Positions 20,882 through 28,193 of a DNA stretch of 36,254 nt are shown one piece after another (the first letter of the stretch is position 1; every line of letters begins with the position of its first letter). The notes below the pieces were generated by a model. That model searched no databases. It was not told where the DNA came from and worked only from the letters and a program-made list of their open reading frames with translations. The stretch is from Aerococcus sp. 1KP-2016. Its GTDB lineage: Bacteria > Bacillota > Bacilli > Lactobacillales > Aerococcaceae. Location of the stretch: positions 1-36,254 of the forward strand of contig NZ_NEEY01000015.1 in assembly GCF_002252085.1 (NCBI RefSeq), given 5' to 3'. The position numbers were made by a program, and so were the translations under genes.

Positions 20882-21781
20882 ATGAAGTTAGCAGTAGCAA
20901 TTGAAGATTTCTTAAATACCTTGCGTGTAGAAGAAGGTTTAGCTGACAACTCAATTATTTCCTATAAACAAGAATTACAACGTATGACGCTTTATCTGGA
21001 ACGCCAGAAAATTGAAAGTATCCAACAGATTCATCAAGATAGTATCTTGGAACATCTCAAATGGATGCATGAAGAAAACCTGGCCACATCGACTAGGTCC
21101 CACTATGTGTCGACTTTGCGCCATTTCTTCCGATACTTAAAACTAGACGGAGAAATTACAGATAATCCTATGGAAAAAATTTCTTTACCCAAAAAGACAC
21201 AGCACTTGCCATCTGTCTTAACGCTCGAAGAAGTTGACCGTTTACTATCAACGCCTGATATTGCTAAGCCACTTGGTTTGCGTGATCGAACTTTGCTTGA
21301 AACACTTTACTCGACTGGTATGCGGGTATCTGAAATCATTCACATCCAACTGACGGACATTCACTTAGATATGGGTTTCATCCAAACGATTGGTAAGGGC
21401 AACAAGGAACGTATTGTTCCTATCGGTGAAGTGGCCGAAGAATGGCTGCAACGCTATCTCCAAGAAGGTCGACCAAAATTAGTCAAAGATGAAGAGGCAG
21501 CCCAAAATTATTTATTTGTCAATAATCACGGTACACCTTTATCTAGACAGGGTGTTTGGAAAAATCTGAAGAAACTAGTTATGATGGCTAATATCTCTAA
21601 AGATATCAGTCCTCATACCTTACGCCATTCCTTTGCGACACATTTACTTGAAAATGGGGCAGATTTACGGGTTGTCCAAGAATTACTAGGCCATTCAGAT
21701 ATTTCTACAACGCAAATTTATACGCATATTCATGCCCAACATATGAAAGATATTTATACCAAAGCACATCCACGGGCATAA
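20882..21781 (+). CDS. xerD: Tyrosine recombinase XerD
   Basis: Site-specific recombinase of the XerC/XerD type that resolves chromosome dimers at dif. The 299-residue protein has the N-terminal SAM-like core-binding domain (about 1-100) and a catalytic domain with the full set of active-site residues: R148 in TGMRVSE, K172 in GKGNKER, H245 and R248 in HTLRH, H271 in LLGHSD and the nucleophile Y280 in TQIYTH. The context, cvfB upstream and scpAB-rluB downstream, supports XerD rather than a phage integrase, since it shares the conserved chromosomal neighbourhood. Many streptococci instead use XerS, so a XerC partner is expected elsewhere. Confidence 0.92.
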   Translation: MKLAVAIEDFLNTLRVEEGLADNSIISYKQELQRMTLYLERQKIESIQQIHQDSILEHLKWMHEENLATSTRSHYVSTLRHFFRYLKLDGEITDNPMEKISLPKKTQHLPSVLTLEEVDRLLSTPDIAKPLGLRDRTLLETLYSTGMRVSEIIHIQLTDIHLDMGFIQTIGKGNKERIVPIGEVAEEWLQRYLQEGRPKLVKDEEAAQNYLFVNNHGTPLSRQGVWKNLKKLVMMANISKDISPHTLRHSFATHLLENGADLRVVQELLGHSDISTTQIYTHIHAQHMKDIYTKAHPRA

Positions 21782-21788
21782 TAAATAG

Positions 21789-21821
21789 ATACTTCCTGAA
21801 ATATCAGGGAGTATTTTTTTG
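21789..21821 (+). terminator. Intrinsic terminator after xerD
   Basis: ATACTTCCTG, loop AAATAT, CAGGGAGTAT, then seven T residues. It separates cvfB-xerD from the ABC transporter. Confidence 0.85.
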
Positions 21822-21943
21822 CATTGTTTTATTACTTATTCTATATAAATTCTATGTTTTTACAGACAGGTATGCTATATTGATGGTGAAAACGATGTCA
21901 TAAAATTTCAAGAAAAAATCTAATTTATAAAGGGGGTACTTGC

Positions 21944-22855
21944 ATGTTACAAGTAGAACACCTGCGAAAAACCTTTGGTAATAAAGTTGCAGTAGATGAT
22001 GTAAGTTTCGAAATTCAACCCAGTACTATACTAGGTATTGTTGGCCAAAACGGTTCGGGTAAAACGACCGTTTTTCGAATGATTTTAAATTTTTTAACAC
22101 CAGAAAATAACGGTCGCGTGCTTTGGCAAAATAAACCCATGCAGATGGCAACCGTCTATAATACTGTAGGTTATTTGCCTGAAGAACGAGGGTTATATGA
22201 GAAGATGACCATAGAGCAACAAATCATGTACTTTGCTCGTTTGCGAGGTATGAAAAAGGCAGATATCAATAACAAAATTGACGAATGGATGACAAAATTT
22301 AATGTGAAAGGTGACCGTAAAGATAAGATAAAAACCTTGTCTAAAGGGAACCAACAAAAAGTACAACTGATTGCAACCTTGATTCATGAGCCAGCACTTG
22401 TGATATTGGATGAGCCTTTCTCTGGCTTGGACCCTGTGAATGCAGAATATCTCATGCAGGGTATACTAGAATTACGTGATAAGGGTTCATGTATTATATT
22501 TTCTAGCCATAATATGGCGAATGTACAAGCAATTTGTGACACGGTGATTATGATAGATAATGGGCAACAAAAACTTTATGGCACAATTGATGAAGTGCGT
22601 AAATCATATGGACAAACGCGTTTATTTGTCAAAGCAGATGGTTGGCAGGCAGAGAATTTAAAGGCCTTAGAAGGTGTAACCAACGTGCTGGAAGTGGCGC
22701 CTGGAGAATACAAATTAATGCTTGCGGATGAAACCTATGGTAGAAGTTTGTTCGACATTATTTCAAAAGGTCAATATATTCAAGAGTTTAGCCAACAAGC
22801 GCCAACACTAGATGAAATCTTTAAAATGGAGGTAGGTGGCAAGCATGAACACTAG
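21944..22855 (+). CDS. ABC-2 type exporter, ATP-binding subunit (NatA/YhaQ-like)
   Basis: Cytoplasmic ATPase of a two-component exporter. The 303-residue protein carries Walker A GQNGSGKT (34-41), an ABC signature LSKGNQQKV (near 132-140), Walker B LVILDEPFSGLDP and the switch HN in SSHNMANV. The ~80-residue C-terminal extension after the nucleotide-binding domain is typical of NatA/DrrA/YhaQ subunits. AAAGGGGGT precedes the ATG. The membrane subunit begins 11 bases before this gene ends, so they are coupled. The substrate is not evident; sodium, peptides or toxic compounds are known for relatives. Confidence 0.88.
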   Translation: MLQVEHLRKTFGNKVAVDDVSFEIQPSTILGIVGQNGSGKTTVFRMILNFLTPENNGRVLWQNKPMQMATVYNTVGYLPEERGLYEKMTIEQQIMYFARLRGMKKADINNKIDEWMTKFNVKGDRKDKIKTLSKGNQQKVQLIATLIHEPALVILDEPFSGLDPVNAEYLMQGILELRDKGSCIIFSSHNMANVQAICDTVIMIDNGQQKLYGTIDEVRKSYGQTRLFVKADGWQAENLKALEGVTNVLEVAPGEYKLMLADETYGRSLFDIISKGQYIQEFSQQAPTLDEIFKMEVGGKHEH

Positions 22856-24152
22856 TCATATCAGCACAGTAATTGAAGAAGTATATAAAAAGAATGTCAA
22901 GTCGGGGACCTTTATTTTCTTATTACTGAGCCCAATCATACTTGGTATCGTCATTCTTGGTATATCGGCGATTATTGGTTCAGCGACGGCATCCGAAAGT
23001 GTTGGGAAAGTTGCGATAGTTGGTGGCGAAGATCAAACCATTCAAGCCATAGAAACATATAATCAAGATGCGAATGAATTAACCTATATGGATGATGAGA
23101 ATCAGGCGAAAGAGGCGCTCACAAATGGGACAATCGATGGGTATTTAGCAATTAATGACAGTGATCCAAGCAATATTCAAGGCAAGTTTTATCGTGACAC
23201 GAGTGGGAAAAATGTTTCAGTTACTGTTTTTCAAGATGCATTAAAGGGCGTTCAGACGACTAATCGTGCGGCGAATATGGGCTTAACAGAAGATGAGGCT
23301 CAAGATTTGATTGAGTCAACCGTGGCTATTGAAACGACAGCACTCAATTTCCAAAAAGGAACAAGTGAACGAAGCCAAGATATTAACGCACTCGTTCGTC
23401 AAGGGGTGGCGTATATCGCTTCATTTATAGTATTTATGTTTGTTGCGAATTACATTTCCATTATTTCACAGGAAATTGCCGTGGAGAAAGGTTCCCGCAT
23501 AATGGAAATCATTCTATCTTCTATTTCAGCGACGGAACATTTTATGGGTAAAATGTTAGGGATTTTCTTAGTACTATTAACCCAGGTAGCCTTCTATGCT
23601 GTCCTAGTTGTCGGGGCATACATGTATCTTGTAAATACACAGTTACCGGCTGAGATACAAGTTTTACTAGAAGGAGAGACGATAAATAGTTTAATGCAAA
23701 CCGCCATGCCCGTGATTGTATGGTCACTAGTTTTCGCTTTCTTGGGCATTGTGACATACTCGGTGTTAGCGGCTTTCTTAGGTTCTTTGGTATCAAATGT
23801 TCAGGATGTCAATAAAATGATCACCCCTATTATGATGTTGAGTTTAGCAGGCTTTTATATTGGTATGTTCGGGATGTCTTTTTCAAATAATACGTTTGTG
23901 AAAATTTCATCTCACATTCCCTTCTTTACACCCTTCGTCATGCCATTTAGAATCGCAGCAGAAACAGTGTCGACCGGTGAATTATGGGCAGCAGTTTTGA
24001 TTTCGCTCGTTTTTTCAATTTTTTGTTTATGGATTTCAACCAAATTTTACAAGACCAATGTCCTTACGTATTCTGATAAAGGACTATTTGGTACATTGAA
24101 GCAATCATGGAAATTGCAGCAAAGTGAACGTGCAAGTAACGATGCAAAATAA
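22845..24152 (+). CDS. ABC-2 type exporter, permease subunit (NatB/YhaP-like)
   Basis: Membrane partner of the preceding ATPase. The 435-residue sequence has one N-terminal transmembrane segment (about 22-44), a ~130-residue extracytoplasmic soluble domain (about 45-185), and then five or six membrane segments between 190 and 410, which is the ABC-2 membrane-domain layout of NatB/YhaP proteins. The motif region EIAVEKGSRIMEIILSS between the first two of these is characteristic of the family. I start at ATG 22845, about ten bases after GGAGG; the GTG at 22836 is too near that site. The pair sits between xerD and ribT, genes that are usually near each other in relatives, so it may be an insertion. 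A hairpin-rich repeat follows. Confidence 0.88.
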   Translation: MNTSHISTVIEEVYKKNVKSGTFIFLLLSPIILGIVILGISAIIGSATASESVGKVAIVGGEDQTIQAIETYNQDANELTYMDDENQAKEALTNGTIDGYLAINDSDPSNIQGKFYRDTSGKNVSVTVFQDALKGVQTTNRAANMGLTEDEAQDLIESTVAIETTALNFQKGTSERSQDINALVRQGVAYIASFIVFMFVANYISIISQEIAVEKGSRIMEIILSSISATEHFMGKMLGIFLVLLTQVAFYAVLVVGAYMYLVNTQLPAEIQVLLEGETINSLMQTAMPVIVWSLVFAFLGIVTYSVLAAFLGSLVSNVQDVNKMITPIMMLSLAGFYIGMFGMSFSNNTFVKISSHIPFFTPFVMPFRIAAETVSTGELWAAVLISLVFSIFCLWISTKFYKTNVLTYSDKGLFGTLKQSWKLQQSERASNDAK

Positions 24153-24177
24153 TTAATGAACGATTTTTATCAAAGAA

Positions 24178-24459
24178 GAGGTTGGGACAAAAGATTAAAA
24201 TCATAGATTTTTCGTCCTTATAGTGTACGTTCCTTGTGAGCCGTGGGATCATTGAAAACCAAGGTCTTTCAATTTGAAATCGAGCCAAGGTCTCGATTTC
24301 ATCCTCTTTCACGGCTAAGGAACTACATTTTCAGTCCTTTAACCTGTGCCCATGATATATTTCAATCAAAATTTATAAGAAATTTTTCAAAGTAAAAGGC
24401 GTGCACAACTCTTTTTAAGAATTGTGTACGCCTTTTTAGAGGCCTTCTGTCCCAACCTC
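24178..24459 (+). repeat. Interspersed hairpin-rich repeat, copy 2 (complete)
   Basis: This element is bounded by 12-bp perfect inverted repeats, GAGGTTGGGACA (24178-24189) and TGTCCCAACCTC (24448-24459), the latter followed by GCC and a T-run. Inside are a GAAATCGAG/CTCGATTTC hairpin (about 24278-24302), and a strong GGCGTGCACAA/TTGTGTACGCC hairpin followed by T5. Copy 1 (73-313) matches it in reverse complement. It fills most of the 479-base gap between the exporter and ribT and contains no plausible gene. It could be a non-autonomous mobile repeat, a multi-hairpin 3' UTR/terminator, or both. I see no clear target-site duplication. Confidence 0.82.
24398..24437 (+). terminator. Terminator-like hairpin inside repeat copy 2
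   Basis: GGCGTGCACAA (24398-24408) pairs with TTGTGTACGCC (24422-24432) with one G-U pair, followed by TTTTT. It is preceded by AAAA, so it could also act on the opposite strand. It probably stops transcription from the exporter operon. Confidence 0.65.
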
Positions 24460-24631
24460 GCCTTTTTTCACACAACGGGACTAGCAGTAATGGATTTTTA
24501 GTTATCAGTAACTAAATGGTATTTCAATAAATTCTTTGTGAAAACTTTAGAAAAAATTGCCTTGCTTGTCGATGTATGCTAATGTACTGTTACGAATACT
24601 TTGTTATTGCAGTAATTGAAGGAGGCAAAAC

Positions 24632-25027
24632 ATGCTAGTGCCTTACATAGGAAAATACGAGAAAGTCGTAATGGGCCTACTATCCTACATTCCTGAATTC
24701 AAGGAATTTTCTGAATTAAAAGCAGAAATGGATAGAATACATAAACAAGAACGAAAAATATATTTATGGAAAGACGCAGAAAGCGACAATGTAATTGGTT
24801 TAGTGGGTTTTGACCAACATGACGATTCAGATACAATCGTAGTCCGTTATTTATCCATTAATCCTTCATTCCGTGAAGAAGGGCGCACCTATGCTATATT
24901 AACGGCTTTGAAAAAGGAGTACCCGGTTTATACATTGACAGGCGTTATCAGCTTATCAAGCTTGCTTTCTAAATGGGCAAAACATCGCCAGGAGCAAATA
25001 GCGGAAGATACTTTTTCCGGTAAGTAA
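24632..25027 (+). CDS. ribT: RibT-like GNAT-fold protein
   Basis: A 131-residue protein matching RibT, the small GNAT-family protein encoded at the end of the Bacillus subtilis riboflavin operon. Recognisable features are the start MLVPYIGKYEKVVMGLLSYIP (a close pattern to RibT), the central LWKD...VIGLVGFD and RYLSINPSFREEG, equivalent to the acetyl-CoA binding region of GNAT proteins. The biochemical role of RibT is unsettled. AAGGAGG lies before the ATG, and scpA begins 16 bases after the stop. No ribD/ribE/ribA/ribH genes are nearby, so here RibT is separated from riboflavin synthesis genes but lies some 2.5 kb from the FMN-riboswitch-controlled ribU. Confidence 0.8.
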   Translation: MLVPYIGKYEKVVMGLLSYIPEFKEFSELKAEMDRIHKQERKIYLWKDAESDNVIGLVGFDQHDDSDTIVVRYLSINPSFREEGRTYAILTALKKEYPVYTLTGVISLSSLLSKWAKHRQEQIAEDTFSGK

Positions 25028-25043
25028 GGGAGATAGGCCAAAC

Positions 25044-25802
25044 ATGATAGAAAAAACAAGTGAATTAACGTTAGATCTGGCGGCCTTTGAGGGGCCGCTT
25101 GATTTACTATTACACCTGATTAAAGACTTAAAAGTGGATATTTTTGATATTCCAATTAATATTGTTACTGACCAATATCTGGCATATATACACACATATG
25201 AAAATTTGTCATTAGATATTGCCTCAGAATATTTGGTAATGGCGGCAACTTTACTGGAAATCAAGACCCAGATGATGTTGCCTAAAACACCTAAAATGAG
25301 TGACGAAGAAGAGGATGAAGATCCACGTGATGCCCTAGTTGAGCAACTTTTGGCTTTTCAACAATATCAAGAAATTTCACATATTTTGGCAGATAAACAA
25401 GCTGAACGCTCATTAGAGTATACCAAGCAACCATCAGACTTATCAGCATATCAGGATAAAATTCCAATGACAGGGCGACAATTAACCCCGGATGATTTAT
25501 ATCGGGCCTTGCAAAAGATGGCCTTTCGCTTGAAAAATCAACAACCGATTCAAACGACTATATCCAATGACGGCTATTCAGTTAATATGGCCATGGCGGA
25601 TATTCGTCAAGCTTTTGTAACTGCAGACAAGCAAATTTTGATGTTCCAAGAAACGGTGTTTGCTGGTAAAGCCCCAACAAGAGGCTATATTGTCACCTTA
25701 TTTTTGGCTATTTTAGAATTAGTGAAGGCAAATGAGTTATACTTATATCAGGAAACAATTGTAGATGATATTCAATTAATTAGACGGGAGGAAAGTGAAT
25801 GA
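25044..25802 (+). CDS. scpA: Segregation and condensation protein A ScpA
   Basis: Kleisin subunit of the SMC-ScpAB condensin, which compacts and segregates the chromosome. The 252-residue protein begins with the conserved FEGPLDLLLHLIKDLKVDIF that forms the N-terminal domain binding the SMC neck, has a charged EEEDEDPRDALVEQLLAFQQY stretch (about 91-112), and ends with the winged-helix domain (TLFLAILELVKANEL) that binds the SMC head. The last four bases overlap scpB (ATGA), which shows tight coupling as in most Firmicutes. Confidence 0.95.
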   Translation: MIEKTSELTLDLAAFEGPLDLLLHLIKDLKVDIFDIPINIVTDQYLAYIHTYENLSLDIASEYLVMAATLLEIKTQMMLPKTPKMSDEEEDEDPRDALVEQLLAFQQYQEISHILADKQAERSLEYTKQPSDLSAYQDKIPMTGRQLTPDDLYRALQKMAFRLKNQQPIQTTISNDGYSVNMAMADIRQAFVTADKQILMFQETVFAGKAPTRGYIVTLFLAILELVKANELYLYQETIVDDIQLIRREESE

Positions 25803-26431
25803 GTGCTGTAGGCGCGATTGAGAGTTTACTTTTCGTAGCAGGAGAAGATGGCATAGCCATAGATGAGTTAGCAAACTTGCTAGAAATACGACAAGAGTGG
25901 GCTTTTTACTACGTCATGGTTTTGGGACAAAAGCTAAAAAATGATGATCAAGCTGGTTTGCGATTAACAGTCATCAATGAGCGTGTTCAATTAGTTACCA
26001 AAAGTGAATACGGTCAAATTGTCAAAAATTATGCTGTCTCACCATTTGCTACTAAATTATCCCAAGCAGCCTTGGAAACCTTAGCAATCATTGCTTACCA
26101 ACAACCCATCACACGAATGGCTATTGATGACATACGTGGTGTGCAATCTTCAAATATGATTCATAAACTGTTAGAGCGTGATTTAATCATGGAACAGGGC
26201 CGGCAGAATTCACCAGGACGCCCAATTATCTACGGCGTAACCAATTATTTCTACCAATATTTTGGCTTAGAGTCACTTGAAGATCTACCAGATATTCATA
26301 ACCTAGTATTAGATGGATCAGTAAATGAAGAAACCCTATTTAAAATTGATGAAAATGGGGAACCAGAGCAAAAAGATTTTGCAACAAAAGTAGAGACAAG
26401 TAAAGAGGAAGATTTGAGCGAAGAAGCTTAA
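25799..26431 (+). CDS. scpB: Segregation and condensation protein B ScpB
   Basis: Kleisin-interacting winged-helix (KITE) protein that dimerises on ScpA. The 210-residue protein has two winged-helix domains, with the family-typical IESLLFVAGEDGI start, LSQAALETLAIIAYQQPITR (about 82-101), IRGVQSS and the GRPIIYG turn (about 140-146). An acidic tail of ~25 residues follows the conserved part. It starts within the scpA stop codon region with GGGAGG about eight bases ahead. rluB follows 29 bases later. scpA-scpB-rluB is a conserved order in Firmicutes. Confidence 0.95.
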   Translation: MSAVGAIESLLFVAGEDGIAIDELANLLEIRQEWAFYYVMVLGQKLKNDDQAGLRLTVINERVQLVTKSEYGQIVKNYAVSPFATKLSQAALETLAIIAYQQPITRMAIDDIRGVQSSNMIHKLLERDLIMEQGRQNSPGRPIIYGVTNYFYQYFGLESLEDLPDIHNLVLDGSVNEETLFKIDENGEPEQKDFATKVETSKEEDLSEEA

Positions 26432-26460
26432 AGTATTCTGAAAAATAGGAGTTAAGAGAG

Positions 26461-27183
26461 ATGGAACGATTACAAAAAGTGATGGCACATGCAGGTGTTG
26501 CATCGAGACGTGAATCAGAAAAATTAATTGAAGCTGGTCGCGTGAAAGTGAACGGGCAAGTGGTTAGAGAGTTAGGGTACAAGGTATCCAATCAAGACCG
26601 TATTGAAGTGGATGAAGTACCTATCTACAAAGAAGAACCGGTATATTACTTGTTCTACAAGCCACTTGGCGTAATTTCAGCAGTGAAAGATGATAAGGGG
26701 CGTAAGGTCGTAACAGATTACTTCCCAGATGTGCAACAACGTATTTACCCTGTTGGTCGACTAGACTATAATACGTCAGGATTATTATTATTGACCAACG
26801 ATGGTGAATTTGCTAACACCTTAATGCATCCGCGTTATGAAATCGATAAAGTGTATGTGGCTAAGGTTGAAGGTGTTATTAAAGGGGAAGAACGTAAGAC
26901 GCTTGAACGTGGTGTCAAAATTGACGGCGTGATGACAGCACCAGCTAAGGCTCAAATCCTGTCTGTCGACCGTGATAAAGATAGCACCATTATTGAAGTT
27001 ACGATTCATGAAGGCCGTAATCGCCAAGTCCGTAAAATGTTAGAAGCGATTGGACATCCAGTTACCAAACTGAAACGTGAACAGTATGGCTTCTTGAATT
27101 TACACGGTTTACGTCCTGGTGATGCTCGTACATTATTAAAACATGAAGTGCAAGAATTAATGGAATATGCCAAGAAAAAATAA
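26461..27183 (+). CDS. rluB: 23S rRNA pseudouridine synthase, RluB/RsuA family
   Basis: Isomerises a uridine of 23S rRNA to pseudouridine. The 240-residue protein has an N-terminal S4 RNA-binding domain (about 1-60: MERLQKVMAHAGVASRRESE), then the RsuA-type catalytic domain with Asp102 in GRLDYNTSGLLLLTNDG, and the HEGRNRQVRKMLEAIGHPV motif near the end. Its position after scpAB matches RluB of Bacillus and Lactobacillales. RsuA-like specificity is less likely but cannot be excluded from sequence alone. AGGAG is placed ahead of the ATG. Confidence 0.93.
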   Translation: MERLQKVMAHAGVASRRESEKLIEAGRVKVNGQVVRELGYKVSNQDRIEVDEVPIYKEEPVYYLFYKPLGVISAVKDDKGRKVVTDYFPDVQQRIYPVGRLDYNTSGLLLLTNDGEFANTLMHPRYEIDKVYVAKVEGVIKGEERKTLERGVKIDGVMTAPAKAQILSVDRDKDSTIIEVTIHEGRNRQVRKMLEAIGHPVTKLKREQYGFLNLHGLRPGDARTLLKHEVQELMEYAKKK

Positions 27184-27207
27184 TTCCAAAAAAATGAAGC
27201 AACTTAC

Positions 27208-27235
27208 TTGAAATAAGAGAAAATGATGCTATAAT
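27208..27235 (+). promoter_or_regulatory. Promoter of the FMN riboswitch-ribU unit
   Basis: A TTGAAA -35 (27208-27213), a 16-base spacer and a perfect TATAAT -10 (27230-27235) with TGC before it (extended -10). It lies just upstream of the riboswitch, so the leader would start near 27242. Confidence 0.75.
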
Positions 27236-27268
27236 AAGTCTTGTAATTAAATATAAATTTTAAGCAAT

Positions 27269-27382
27269 CTTCAGGGCAGGGTGTAATTCCCGACCGGCGG
27301 TAAAGTCCGCGACTCCCATTTGGGACTGATCTAGTGAAATTCTAGAACCGACTGTAAAGTCAGGATGGGAGAAGATGGGCGA
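27269..27382 (+). ncRNA. FMN riboswitch (RFN element)
   Basis: The conserved RFN core is present in order: AGGGCAGGGTGTAATTCCC, GACCGGCGGTAAAGTCCGCGA, a CCCATTTGGG-type variable arm, TCTAGTGAAATTCTAGAACCGAC, TGTAAAGTCAGGATGGGAGAAGATG. These form the multi-stem aptamer that binds flavin mononucleotide in the nascent RNA. The element lies between rluB and ribU on the + strand and is followed at 27402 by a hairpin and T-run, so FMN binding should favour premature termination and thus repress ribU. Confidence 0.95.
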
Positions 27383-27401
27383 ACTATGCTTGTTTGCTCG
27401 T

Positions 27402-27437
27402 ACTCTTTTTACCTTGAAGGTGGAAAGAGTTTTTTTA
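27402..27437 (+). terminator. Riboswitch-controlled intrinsic terminator
   Basis: ACTCTTTTTACC (27402-27413), loop TTGAA, GGTGGAAAGAGT (27419-27430), then seven T residues. It is the expression platform of the FMN riboswitch. The GGTGG arm could alternatively pair with CCACC at 27441-27445. Confidence 0.85.
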
Positions 27438-27486
27438 TTGCCACCTTTAAGAGCCAACCCCATGAAGTAGAAAAGGAGAAAGTAAC

Positions 27487-28107
27487 ATGGGAAAAAGTAA
27501 CACGCAACAAATCGTTTTGGTCGCAATCGTAGGAGCTATATCATTTATATTAATGTTTGTTGGTTTTCCAGTAATTCCAGCATTACCATTTTTAAAAGTT
27601 GATTTTTCAATCGTTCCACTATTACTGATTGCATTTGTTTATGGTCCTAAGGGTGCAATTGGCGCAAGCTTTATTGCCAACTTCCTACACTACATGTATA
27701 CAGGTGGGGAAATGGGTATTCCAATTGGCGATACTACAGCATTTATTGCGACTATCGCATATATCTTACCAATCTATTACATCTTAAAAGACCAAATGCT
27801 TGCAGCCTACACTAATGACGGTCGCGAAGCCAATATCAGTCACGGTAAAACAATCACAGCATATGTGATTTCAATCTTATCGTTAACAATTGTAATGACT
27901 GTATTGAACTATTTCGTGATTACACCATTCTATATGCAAGTAATGAACTTTGATGTTGGCAACATGCAAACATATCTTTTAGCTGGTATCATACCATTCA
28001 ACTTAATTAAAGGCGTACTGGTATCATTATTAGCACATTTTGTATTAGTACAAACATTACCAACAATGATTCATCGTTTTGGTAGCCCTCAATTATCTCG
28101 TCAATAG
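27487..28107 (+). CDS. ribU: ECF transporter S component for riboflavin, RibU
   Basis: Substrate-binding membrane subunit of an energy-coupling-factor transporter that takes up riboflavin. The 206-residue protein has five or six hydrophobic segments, and the RibU-type signature around KVDFSIVPLLLIAFVYGPKGA (about 38-58) and NFVLHY-like NFLHYMYTGGEMGIPIGD (about 65-82). The upstream FMN riboswitch fixes the substrate as riboflavin/FMN. The shared ATPase and T subunits (EcfA, EcfT) are not in the window. AAAGGAGA precedes the ATG. Confidence 0.95.
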   Translation: MGKSNTQQIVLVAIVGAISFILMFVGFPVIPALPFLKVDFSIVPLLLIAFVYGPKGAIGASFIANFLHYMYTGGEMGIPIGDTTAFIATIAYILPIYYILKDQMLAAYTNDGREANISHGKTITAYVISILSLTIVMTVLNYFVITPFYMQVMNFDVGNMQTYLLAGIIPFNLIKGVLVSLLAHFVLVQTLPTMIHRFGSPQLSRQ

Positions 28108-28193
28108 AGATGTTTTATCGTTAAATATTTGTTATAGTAAAGCTATCGAGTATTTGACAACTAAAATAATCATCGGTATTTGGAGGGATTTTC

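Noticed and set aside
21834-21861. A dif-like sequence downstream of xerD (ACTTATTCTAT...CTATGTTTTT)
   Set aside because: Only partial likeness to Firmicutes dif arms in a very AT-rich gap; dif is normally near the terminus, and the match would be expected by chance.
25920-25935. A GGGACAAAAG match to the repeat end inside scpB
   Set aside because: It is coding sequence of scpB, with no further similarity on either side.
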